A stretch of DNA of 64,000 nucleotides from Mimachlamys varia (taxonomy: Eukaryota > Mollusca > Bivalvia > Pectinida > Pectinidae). Shown here in pieces: positions 48,114 to 57,195 of the stretch (position 1 is its first letter; each line of letters starts with the position of its first letter). The stretch lies in the NCBI GenBank assembly GCA_947623455.1, contig OX392529.1:55385186-55449185 (forward strand), in the 5' to 3' direction. The notes beneath the pieces were generated by a model. The model had not been told where the DNA came from. It was given only the letters and a program-made list of their open reading frames with translations, and did not search any database. Position numbers and translations under genes: made by a program.

Positions 48114-48755
48114 GCAGTTAATTTTTGAATTAAAATTAAAAAGTTGCACTACATATGTAATTAGATAAAATGCTTATTTATATACATGTTTCCATGTGCT
48201 TATGTCCGTTTCCTGACGTGACTTTCTCGCAATGACTATTCTCACAACTATAGAAACGGGCAATAAATACCTCTACACGGAAGAAATGCATGATGAAACT
48301 CAAATTTTGATAGAATGTGATTTTGTTCTGAACCGATATTTTTTTTTCTTCTTAATGAAACAGAAGCGAAATTTCAAACTTTTAACGCTTTACTGATACA
48401 TACTAAAAAGAAATTGATATTTATGAGAGTAGAAAGTTTATAGAAAGAAGTCTATAAAGGATTTGGTTTTATGTATCAAAGAAAACAAAAATATCTATCA
48501 AATGTAATCTAATTACTCAAGGAATATTTTGATAGTGTCTCATAAGCCAAATTTGGCTAGATACTAATGGATGTTTTTTTATGTTTGATTAACACTGTAA
48601 CTGTATTTTACAATTATTATGTATTGTACATGTATGCGATTCTTTAATAAGCTTATCTGTATTAGATAACTACTACCGGTAAGCACTAAACAATGTCAAA
48701 TGTCCTTCCACAGGTAGATACATTTCTGTACCTGTGGTCATTATTGTAAACATTG

Positions 48756-48842
48756 TCACGGTTCACTGACCAAGTTAATTGATGCTGGGGTGGAGATATC
48801 AATTAGTTAATTGATGCTGGGGTGGAGATATCAATTAGTGTC
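48756..48842. repeat. 32-bp direct duplication next to a dispersed repeat piece
   Basis: TTAATTGATGCTGGGGTGGA then GATATCAATTAG occurs twice in tandem (48778 and 48810). The left edge (GTCACGGTTCACTGACCAA) matches 12735-12785 inverted. Confidence 0.8.
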
Positions 48843-49139
48843 AATTATATAGTCAACACTTTTGGAGTTGGGTGGCAGGTGTTTGGCTTGGACAGAGTTA
48901 TAGATAGACTGAACAATTACCACTGAAGAGATTGATAAGTCCAAGTAAAAATGTGCGCAAATGGATTCAGTTTGCACATGTTCACTGAACAGTGCTGGGG
49001 GTTGTCACAAGATCAATGTGATCTTATATTTTACTACTAAATAAAATCCTGGTCAAGGACAGGGGGGTGTCACGTGCGCCCAGTGACATCCCCCTGGATC
49101 CGCCACTGATTTTACACCTTTGGGGGTAAGGATCAATTA

Positions 49140-49475
49140 TTGATAATTATTGTTTTAGCATATCACGTGAAACAAAGATTAATCAAACTGATTACAATTT
49201 TGAAACATATGATATTATTTATTATCACATTTACAATGAATGTGATTTAAGTTTAACATCAGTAATTTTGTTTTAAATCTAAAATAGTTACCACACATTC
49301 GTAGATTAGTAAATGAGGATAATATTGGCCCTATAAAATCCCCCCCCCCCCCCCCATTACATACGGAATTCATACGGAATTAAATGAAAAAAATAAAGTT
49401 CCAAAAACCGAAAATTTAACTGAAGCTTAGGGTACTGATATTGGATCTTTAGAACATATGCTGGGAGGAAAAGGC
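49140..49475. other. Noncoding sequence with a 17-base C run
   Basis: Poly-C at 49341-49357 is followed by a short direct duplication of ATACGGAATT. Nothing else is seen. Confidence 0.5.
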
Positions 49476-49479
49476 TACA

Positions 49480-50240
49480 ACATTTTGTTAGAAAGAATTA
49501 CCCATACCTCCTTTTAAGGTCACATGGGTCAAATGTGTTTATCATATTCAAACAACTTCTTCTCTATACCGTATAGGTCCAGGGACCCGATATTTAGCCT
49601 GTAGCATGCTTGAATGAAGGGCAACCAAGTTTGTTCAAATGAATGTTTGGTTCTCTTTCAAGGTCATGGTAGTCAAATGGGCTAAACATATTGGAAAAAC
49701 TTCTTCTCGGTTGCTAGAAGAACTCAGGTACTGATATCGGGCCCGCATCATGCTTGGATGAAAGGCTTCCAAGTCTGTTAAAATAATAATCTTGACCCAC
49801 TTTCAAGGTCGCAGCAACAAAATGTATGAAAATCTTACAACAACTTTTTTACCAATAAGCAAAAGGCCCTGGATACTGATCTTGGGCCTGAATCATATAC
49901 ATTTGTATTCTGGAAGGAATGACCTCAACCCACTATCAAGGTCACATGGGTCAAACCGTTAAAATTTCTTCGGCTACGATGTTGAAAATGTATGGCCTAG
50001 ACCTACATTCATGGTAACAGGGATAAAATATGTTTAACATTTCAAATACATATCGATAATCTAAAGGCTACTTTGAAGGTTAAAAATTTGTTTCGAATTT
50101 CAAGCTTCATTTTTCAAATAACAAATGAAATCTTGAAGATTACATTGTGTGGTAGTATGAACATGTGTTGAGAGGTGGCTTACATATTGCAGAAGTTGAC
50201 CCAAGAGCAGGTGAATGATTCAGGCCCTTTGTGACTCTTG
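49480..50240. repeat. Degenerate dispersed repeat, about 130-bp periodicity
   Basis: CTTTCAAGGTCA-GG-TCAAA, ACTTCTTCT, ACTGATAT-GGGCC and GCATGCTTGAATGAA recur at about 49515, 49655, 49800 and 49935. This style of diverged AAGGTCA-rich repeat is common in bivalve DNA. Confidence 0.65.
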
Positions 50241-50529
50241 TCTCCTAATTCAGCCAGAAATAAAGGAATAAAAAGTTCTTTGTTGATGAGAGGGTCTTAC
50301 GATGGCAGTTCCCCTTTTCCTGGTTTGAGAAAATTACTTTTGTAGGGAGGGAACTAATATGTGAAACATATATGTTTCCGATTTCAAATCTCATGGGCCT
50401 CTTGTTTAGGTCTCCATGATTTCTCTCAGTTCAAAAAAGGATGAATTCAGTTTTTGTTTTAAGTGAAAGTTTGTATCAACTATCCGATATAAAACAGCGA
50501 TTTTATGAACCCGAAACACACTATAGCCA

Positions 50530-51015
50530 CATGTACAACTATATACAGTTATTATTTTGCTATATTATTCTTTGTATTTTTAACCGTTTTCAATGAATAT
50601 TCCTGACTTCGTTTATGGATGGATTTCGAAAATATTTTGTAATTTGGTACAGAAATATCCAAGGTTTCATCTGACAATATTTTTTTTATTTTCCAACTTG
50701 TGTATCTATGGAGCTATACAGATTTATCGAAACTGCTAATTTCCGTGTGACGCCATTTCTCTATATAATGTTACCAAATCGACGTCAAAATGGCGTCCAA
50801 AAAATAGATGTTGTAAATGAATTATGATTTCTATGGTACACAACGGAAAACAGTGAAAATATTATGACATGAAACAGGAAACAATTGTCTACGAGTACAC
50901 AAAATTTCATTAAAAATGACCCATAACCAAAGTCAGGAAAATTCATTTGAAAAAAGTTGGAAATACAAAGAATATATAGCAAAATGAGTTTTGGCACGTA
51001 ACTGTATATATAATT
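50530..51015. mobile_element. Large imperfect palindromic element, about 480 bp
   Basis: Left TATATACAGTTATTATTTTG, CTATATTATTCTTTGTATTT and TTCCTGACTTCG are mirrored at 50930-51010 (AAATACAAAGAATATATAGC, AAAA, GTAACTGTATATATAA). A related half is at 11870-12012. Confidence 0.65.
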
Positions 51016-51019
51016 TCTC

Positions 51020-51725
51020 TGTACGGGGAAAAACTGTCGATTCGAATATGCTAAATTTTAAGATTCATTCGTCTCAGGATAATTACACATGATATATCTA
51101 TCGTACAAACAATAACATTCAAAATTTAGACTTTTATTGTCTAATATTTTTCAGATACGCTTGCTTTTTTTTTATTTGTCATAACAAAGAGGCCACGATA
51201 GAAACAAACATACATTACCTTGCTGAATGCATTTGTCTCAGCATCAAAATGGAGAAAAATGTGTTTAGTTTCCTAAGATTGGGATTTCATTTTATATCAT
51301 TAATTTCACATTTCTAATACACATTGTGTGTCAAACCCAAGTCAAACATGTACAGTGTACATGTAGTTAGATTTAACATTGGTTATTATACCTCACTTTA
51401 ATTTAAAATGACCTGATTGGATTGAACGTGATCACATGACATTGTATAAATGAGACCCGCCCTCGGAAAAATAACCCTTCCCAGGGAGACAATTATTTAA
51501 CATGAAACTAGAAAAGTTACGGTAATGTGATATATATTTTTTAAAAAAATCCACAATTCTCGCTACTTTAGGTCGTATTCTGACAAACAAGTAAATTTTT
51601 TTAGAAAACAATCCCCGGGACAGATGTTTCCCGGGGGGGGGGTCAAGCGCACGCAGCCAGCCCATAGAAGACTAGGCTTGGCCGTTCATGGTATACGCGA
51701 AGAAAGATAACTCTTGGAACGAAAC
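51020..51725. other. Noncoding sequence, nothing recognised
   Basis: Includes a CCCGGGGGGGGGG run at 51630. The 77-codon minus frame here lacks motifs. Confidence 0.45.
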
Positions 51726-51730
51726 CATAT

Positions 51731-51843
51731 CACAGGGGCCTGATAATTTGTTACAGATATAACTACGATGTTTAGATCAATTTTCACTTTTAAGGGGTTT
51801 AAATTGACCTAAACTATCTGTGACAAGTTTTCAGGCCCATGTG
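51731..51843. mobile_element. Short palindromic element of the 46720 family (113 bp)
   Basis: CACAGGGGCCTGATAATTTG then TTACAG at the left. At the right, inverted, CACATGGGCCTGAAAACTTG then TCACAG. The interior retains GATGTTTAGATCAATTTTCA. Confidence 0.8.
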
Positions 51844-52297
51844 ACATTAATTGCTGGCATTGAGAAATGAACCTTGGTTTTTGGAGACTAAGGTTGTATT
51901 TAATTAACAAATTGCTCATGAACGTTACTACACCAGCCGACCATTCGGCACCGATCCCCGCAGTTTGACAACAACAGTCGACTGGTTTCAAAGATGCATT
52001 TATACTAATCTTATAGACTTAAGTTGTTTCATTATCAAGTATAAATTTTACATTGCACCCCTGACGTATGTCATGGCAAAACTGACGGCTCCGTGAAATC
52101 CCAGCCTCCTAGGAATGCTACCACTGAAATATAAAAGTTATACATTACTTAGATCCAGAGAAGTCATTAATATGAATATTGCCTAATGGACCCCTTATGG
52201 CCCCGCCCCTCAGGCCCCTGGGGGTCAGCCCCCTTCATTTGTATAAATTTGAATCCCATCAATCTAGAGATGCTACCACTGAAATATGAATGCTGTA

Positions 52298-52764
52298 CAG
52301 TGAAACCTCGCTTTAAGACAACCTCAGAATTAAGACCACCTCGCTATTAAGACCACTTCATTTCAATCCCCAAAAATCTTATTTATATCTTTGTTATTTC
52401 AAGCTTCACTATTAAGACCACCTCGCTTTTAGGACCGGTTTGAAAAGTCCCAAATACCACTTTTGTGAAATTTTCACCTCACTACTCAGACCACCGACAA
52501 AACACAAATTCACCTGGTGTGTATTCAACTGTGTACACCTGTTAAGTGTCAGATCAGTAAGCTGTATTTTGGTGTCAAACTGGCTAATCAGTTACAATTA
52601 CTGTGTTCTTAACATTATAAAGCCAATATATTAGTTAATGGATCATGTAAAAGTTGTTTTCACAGAAATCTGTCTGCATGGTCACCCTCGATATTCAGAC
52701 CACACCGCTATTAAGACTATTTTGGTGCGGTTCCTAAGGTAGTCTTAATAGAGAGGTTTTCCTA
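52298..52764. mobile_element. Inverted-repeat MITE, CAGTGAAACCTCGCT ends, TA flanks
   Basis: Left TA then CAGTGAAACCTCGCTTTAAG. Right, inverted, GGAAAACCTCTCTATTAAGA. CACCTCGCTATTAAGACCAC-like words recur inside (52340, 52410, 52480, 52690). CAGTG ends with TA flanks are typical of pogo/Tigger-like elements. No transposase frame. Confidence 0.8.
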
Positions 52765-52766
52765 TA

Positions 52767-52835
52767 CAGTGAAACCTCGCTTAAAATACACCTTAGAATT
52801 AATACAACCTCGCTATCCTGTAATCACGTATGAAG
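52767..52835. mobile_element. Truncated second copy of the CAGTGAAACCTCGCT element
   Basis: CAGTGAAACCTCGCTTAAAA, CACCTTAGAATTAATACAAC and CTCGCTAT follow directly after the end of the first copy. The right end is missing. Confidence 0.75.
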
Positions 52836-52875
52836 GGAGACATATTGTATTAGTACTGGTTTTGGTTCTGGTTCT

Positions 52876-53215
52876 TCTAATAATTCTTGTCCAGGCCATA
52901 GCCATAACTTCTAAACCGTTTGAAGATATCTTGACGAAACTCGCAGGAATCACGCACCACCTAAGGCAGTTGTGCAGTGCACTGTCATTATGTCACTGTG
53001 ACCTTGACTTTAAGGTCGGAGTTCAAATAAGTGTGAATTTTTCAATAATTCTTGTCCGGGCGATAACTTTTAAACCGTTAAAGATATATTGATAAAACAT
53101 TTAGTATACCTGCATCACCCATAGATGATGTGCAGTGCACTGTCAATAGGCCAGTGTGACCTTCACCGAAAAGTCAGAGATAAAAATGTATGACTTTTTC
53201 AATACCCCAAGGTGA
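52876..53215. repeat. Tandem/dispersed repeat, about 165-bp unit, about 2 copies
   Basis: AATAATTCTTGTCC-GG-C-ATA then ACTT-TAAACCGTT-AAGATAT recurs at 52879 and 53044. Each unit has GTGCAGTGCACTGTCA and CAGTGTGACCTT-AC (as GTCACTGTGACCTTGAC in the first). The 107-codon frame across it is not a gene. Confidence 0.75.
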
Positions 53216-53261
53216 TGCAATCTCACCCTAGCTGTCTAGTTATATACATGTAACAATAATT

Positions 53262-53580
53262 GACCAAACCTCGAGGTAATGAGGCCCATCTTCGATGTGG
53301 ATGCCCTATAGTAATTAGCTCGTCCGTCCGTCTGTCTGTCCTTCGGTTCGCCCGTCTGTCCATTTTTTACTGATTGATATTTTGTTATGACAATGAAGCA
53401 AAGTTGGTCAGAATTATTAAAAAAAAAATGTCCACTGACCAAACCTTAAGGTCACAGGGTCAAAGGTCAAACTTAACATTTATGAAGTGTTTAACATTTG
53501 GTTATGACATTATGAAAGAAAGTTGGTCAGAATAAAAAAGGATTATAAGGGGAGACATGTTTTGTTCACTTAAACAAGTC
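53262..53580. repeat. Dispersed repeat with CGTCCGTCCGTCTGTCTGTC tract
   Basis: GACCAAACCT-AGGT occurs twice (53263, 53437). AAAGTTGGTCAGAAT also occurs twice (53400, 53519), 119 bases apart. It is a diverged dispersed family typical of bivalve DNA. Confidence 0.55.
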
Positions 53581-53584
53581 TCTA

Positions 53585-54240
53585 GTTGATCTTTCAATTA
53601 GTGTAATATGTATTAAATGAGACAATTGTTATATCACGCACCGATATTTAACTTCTTTTTATTAATCCTGTCACGTATAGAGTGTGTCTTCAATGTCGTG
53701 TTCACCTTTATTAGCAATCGATATTAGCATGAGCGTTGAAGTCACGTTCACAAATGCTATATGTTGAAATCGAGGATTGCACATTCTTGTACGTTTCATG
53801 TGATTTGTGCTCAAAAAGAACACAGTTTTATTGAGTGAATGTGTGGTTTAAATGTGTTCAGATACATTACCTGTAGATTCCCCTCGGAAAGGGTTGTTAC
53901 CTGTAATTTTGTGCCCCCGTCATGAAATGGAGGGGGGGGGGGGGTATATAGTGTTACCTATGTCCATCCCGTCCCATGGTAATGTAACCAGCTTATTTAA
54001 ATAACTACTGATCCGATTGTCATCAAACTTCGCATACGTAATAAGCATGAAGAACTAATTTCATATGGGGGAAGGGGGCATTTATGTCTCACAGACATTT
54101 CTAGTTGAAAAGAAGCATTGACATCAATACTTCAATTCTGGCTATTTCTTCAAATCAAATGCTGAATTCACTTTTTTCTGGTAATTAAGAATTAAACTAG
54201 ATAAAACACATTTCATAATCGGGGTTAATAGCAAGTGTAT
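53585..54240. other. Noncoding sequence with a 14-base G run
   Basis: Poly-G at 53932-53945; otherwise nothing is recognised. Confidence 0.5.
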
Positions 54241-54247
54241 TTGTATC

Positions 54248-54800
54248 CTTGTATGATAGTAAGGTGGACGTTTTCGAGCATGCTCATTTGTATGTTTACT
54301 TGTGATAAGGAATGATGTCTTAATTCTCACTTTGAGGACATGACATTTATTTGGATCTGACCTGGATTACATAATGTAACATGTTGGATGTCGTCGATGA
54401 GGAAGAAAACACTTACTCTTCCGGAACACCTGGGCCCGTATTCATGAAACCGTTCTCATGCTCAAGCATGGATTTCGTGCTGAAGCCTTATTTCTCGTTC
54501 CGGCTATAAATTATTTAAAAAATCTAACTTTGTAAAAGTAATGGAAAAAAGTTGAAGAGACATGAAGCCAAAAGCTTTTTTTAACCTTTTTATTGACTTT
54601 TTGACTCTTCCACATGATAATGGAGAGTTTCAAGAAAGCTGGCTTGAGCACAGAATCCATGATTGAGCATGAGAACGGTTTCATGAATACGGGCCCTGGT
54701 CTTATTATCTTGGGTTTCCGTAATAACCTTTTCTTTTACCCATAGGTTTTTTTAGTTTGAGTTCAGATTATGGTTTTGTTGAAACTTTGGTATTTTGTAA
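54248..54800 (+). repeat. Dispersed repeat R (copy 1), interrupted by a MITE
   Basis: AAGGTGGACGTTTTCGAG, GATGTCGTCGATGAGGAAGA, CTTACTCTTCCGGAACACCT, [MITE 54434-54694], GGTCTTATTATCTTGG and GATTATGGTTTTGTTGAAAC match copies at 60690-60925 (minus) and 63139-63440 (plus). Here the conserved short frame begins ATGTTGGATGTCGTCGATG. Confidence 0.85.
54434..54694. mobile_element. Palindromic MITE of the GCCCGTATTCATGAAAC family, nested in repeat R
   Basis: The left arm GCCCGTATTCATGAAACCGT, TCTCATGCTCAAGCATGGAT is mirrored at the right end. It is flanked by CCTGG on both sides (54429-54433, 54695-54699). Uninterrupted copies of repeat R read GGAACACCTGGTCTTATT, so the empty site has CCTGG once. 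Confidence 0.88.
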
Positions 54801-54804
54801 TTGT

Positions 54805-56195
54805 TCTGTTTGGGGAGTACTGTGTTTTGTGCAAAAAAAAAATTCTTTATCAGAAATAAGAATCCATGCATTAATATGAAGTAAAAATGTCTAACTCAAT
54901 TAATACTAATCGTGGTATTTTGTCGGTTTTACGGTATTCACTGACAAAAAACGAATTGAATTTTGCATGAACCGCTTCTCAGATTCATACGAAGTGCATA
55001 CAGGTTTGCAGTGTATTCTGTATAAACGCAAAAATATTCTGATAATTCGTTAAATATACACGTGTATGTACCTTTTGCCATGGGATATGTGTCGAGTACT
55101 CGCTTACTCATCCTCGATACACAGGGGTCCTGGATTATATATAAGGGCAAAACTGACGGATCCGTGTGTGCCACCTTGTTGATGAGGCAACAAGACTGGT
55201 TCGACCCTTTGATGTAATATTTGACAAACTTTGAAGTCGGTCGCGGATCCTTTGTAATCTTTGAAGGACAGGCACCAGGCTAGAGATTGGTCAGTTTTAT
55301 TTACCTGAACGTGCCTTCAGTTATGTCATGCCATATTCCAGGGGTGTAGAGAGCGTAGATGAGGACGCCATTACGATAATAAAACATTCTATGCATGGCT
55401 CATTGATTCTCAGTCTTTGTAATCGACGTAAGTCACTTGAAAATGATGATGAAGTCAAGTGGTACAAAATTTGAAAGTAATTCTGAAATAAAGCGAACTA
55501 CTTTTCTACTTTATTGAGATATTCCTGAGGTGTGAAGTATTATAGGGTCGACAAGAAATATTTTTCAGCTTCTCGAATAATTACGGTGTTATAGTTTATT
55601 TAAGTACAACGAATATTTCTAACTTAAGTTAGCTTTATCATGAGGTTTTTTATAATCAAATTTTCTTGAAAGCATATTTTTATCATTATTATATATCATA
55701 CATCATACACCAGAAATGAGATAAAATATTGATAGGTTATCGGTCTTGTTTCGAAGATGTAAGAGTTTAAAATTAGAAGAATTAGAAGAATTAATTAAAA
55801 AAAATGAAATATTGTTTGAGATGATTATTTAATTTTATGCTTTAATACCATCAAAAGGACAATATTTTAGCCTATGCTGTTAGGGGAAAAGACAGAGGGG
55901 TTCCGAAACAAAAAAACTTTTTTTTTAATAAAAGAAAGTTTTTCTGTCTCAAAATAATGCTGTAAAGAAACAAATTACACTTTCTTTAAATATCCCTTAG
56001 TTCAATCATGTTTTCTGAAGTGAAATTAAAGGTTAGGTATTTCCCAGTTGAAAGAAGGTTTTGTAAACCTTGGAACTGTATTTATGAATTTCAAATATGT
56101 CTGGTATACTTCGCTTCTGGACGGATACTTATTTGAAAGTAATGTTTTACAGTAGTGGTGCACCAGTCTTTCTGAAACGTAAGTTTTCTTTTCAA
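54805..56195. other. Noncoding AT-rich sequence, nothing recognised
   Basis: A small GTTGATGAGGCAAC hairpin lies near 55179. No gene signal. Confidence 0.5.
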
Positions 56196-56201
56196 AACCA
56201 G

Positions 56202-56463
56202 GCCCATATTCATGAAACCGTGCTCATGCTCAAGCATATATTTTGTGCTCAAGTCTAATTTCTTGTAATTCACTTAAATCGTTTCAAATGCTCAAAAAGT
56301 AAATTGTAAGCAATGAAAACAGTGTTTGGCTTTAAGTACCTTTAAATGATATCCAAATATTTGGTAAAATATCATTTTGTTATTAATCTATATCCGGAGC
56401 AAGAAATTTGGCTTGAGTACAGAAACCATGCTTGAGCATGAGAACGGTTTCATGAATACGGGC
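56202..56463. mobile_element. Palindromic MITE of the GCCCGTATTCATGAAAC family, second good copy
   Basis: Arms as at 54434 (GCCCATATTCATGAAACCGT left; its inverse with GTATTC right). It is flanked by CCAG on the left and CCAGG on the right. It lies about 500 bp downstream of the Mox stop codon. Confidence 0.86.
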
Positions 56464-56469
56464 CCAGGT

Positions 56470-56950
56470 GACGAAATTAGTTTTCTTATGCTGATATTTT
56501 GAATGAAAAAATTGGTAGTCTGTTTAAAATAATTCTAAAGAGAAGGAAACATTTTGGCATTTCAATAATAATTCTAAATAAATCCACGTGTGTTCACGGT
56601 TTGAAAATTGTATCCCCAAGTATCAAATTATGAAAAAAAAAAAAAAAATCCGGTGACTCTTGAACTTTGTAATATGATAATTTTATAAGATTTCATATAA
56701 CAAACATAACTGCTATTCAATTCATTAATCAATTTCACAATTATTAACAGATGATACCGGAAGTAAGTTACATGTATACATTAAAATATGTGTTCTGTTA
56801 CAACGTGAATAAATTGTCACTTTAATGTTATATTTCTTGTTTTAACTGTCTGAGGGCAACACACGTTTGTCCCAATATATGGCCGAGTTATCCTTCTTTG
56901 CATTAGACGTAGAATGATTCTCCAAAACAGAAGAAAAAACAGTGCTTTTA
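56470..56950. other. Mox 3' flank / probable 3' UTR
   Basis: AT-rich. On the minus strand the first polyadenylation-like signal after the Mox stop is ATTAAA at 56826-56821. Repeat-free apart from a 15-base A run at 56634. Confidence 0.45.
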
Positions 56951-56952
56951 TA

Positions 56953-57195
56953 TCAACACTTAGAATGCTTAGAGTCGCATGTCTTTTCAAATTTATAGTT
57001 GTAATCCGCGAATTTGTCTTCCAAATCGGATAGAGTCTGTGGATAGTTATCTCCGTACGGCTCCGGCATGGCGCCATTTTCCGAGCCGTGTTGATTAATC
57101 ATGGGTTTTATTTGTCCTGTAATTTTGTCCTTTCCAAGCTGTGCTCCTTTCACTCTTTTCCACTTCATCCTTCGATTTTGAAACCAAACTTTGAC
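56953..57195 (-). CDS. Mox: Mox/Meox homeobox gene, last coding exon (C-terminal part of homeodomain and tail)
   Basis: Seen: reading the minus strand, a pyrimidine-rich acceptor ending CAG at 57196-57198 is followed by an 80-residue open frame ending in TGA at 56953. It opens with VKVWFQNRRMKWKRVKG, the recognition helix of an Antp-class homeodomain (W48, F49, Q50, N51, R53, M54), then a 64-residue tail with no recognised domain that ends in an acidic/aromatic stretch (TLSDLEDKFADYNYKF). Known: RMKWKRVKG directly after the third helix is typical of Mox/Meox proteins, nuclear sequence-specific transcription factors of mesoderm. Gbx proteins have RAKWKRVK instead. The exon joins in frame to the exon at 59784-59956, because the junction falls between whole codons (CAG/GTC). 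A possible ATTAAA polyadenylation signal lies on the minus strand at 56826-56821. The tail is short, and its end was taken from the first stop in frame. Confidence 0.92.
   Translation of the reverse strand, partial: VKVWFQNRRMKWKRVKGAQLGKDKITGQIKPMINQHGSENGAMPEPYGDNYPQTLSDLEDKFADYNYKFEKTCDSKHSKC

Larger units (their letters stand above)
47953..49108. mobile_element. Nested inverted-repeat transposon, 1156 bp, 5-bp target duplication
   Basis: Left CAGGGGCGGATCCAG and right, inverted, CAGTGGCGGATCCAG, each followed inside by GTGTCAC-containing sequence. It is flanked by ATTTT on both sides. The undisrupted order in the 46720 copy (CTAATTTTACAC) has this word once, confirming a 5-bp duplication. 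CAG-GGCGGATCCAG ends are familiar from hAT-type non-autonomous elements, some groups of which make 5-bp duplications. No transposase frame is present. Confidence 0.8.
47921..49140. mobile_element. Remnant of a 46720-family element, split by a nested transposon
   Basis: GGGACATGAGAATTTTTTAA...AAAATAGTAATTTT (to 47952) and ATTTTACACCTTTGGGGGTA (from 49109) are consecutive parts of the 46720 left arm. The block between them is the element 47953-49108. Confidence 0.75.

Noticed and set aside
52769..53092. 107-codon frame with a hydrophobic VLVLVLVL segment
   Set aside because: It crosses a truncated MITE and a 165-bp noncoding repeat; the hydrophobic run is a simple GTTCTGGTT-type repeat.
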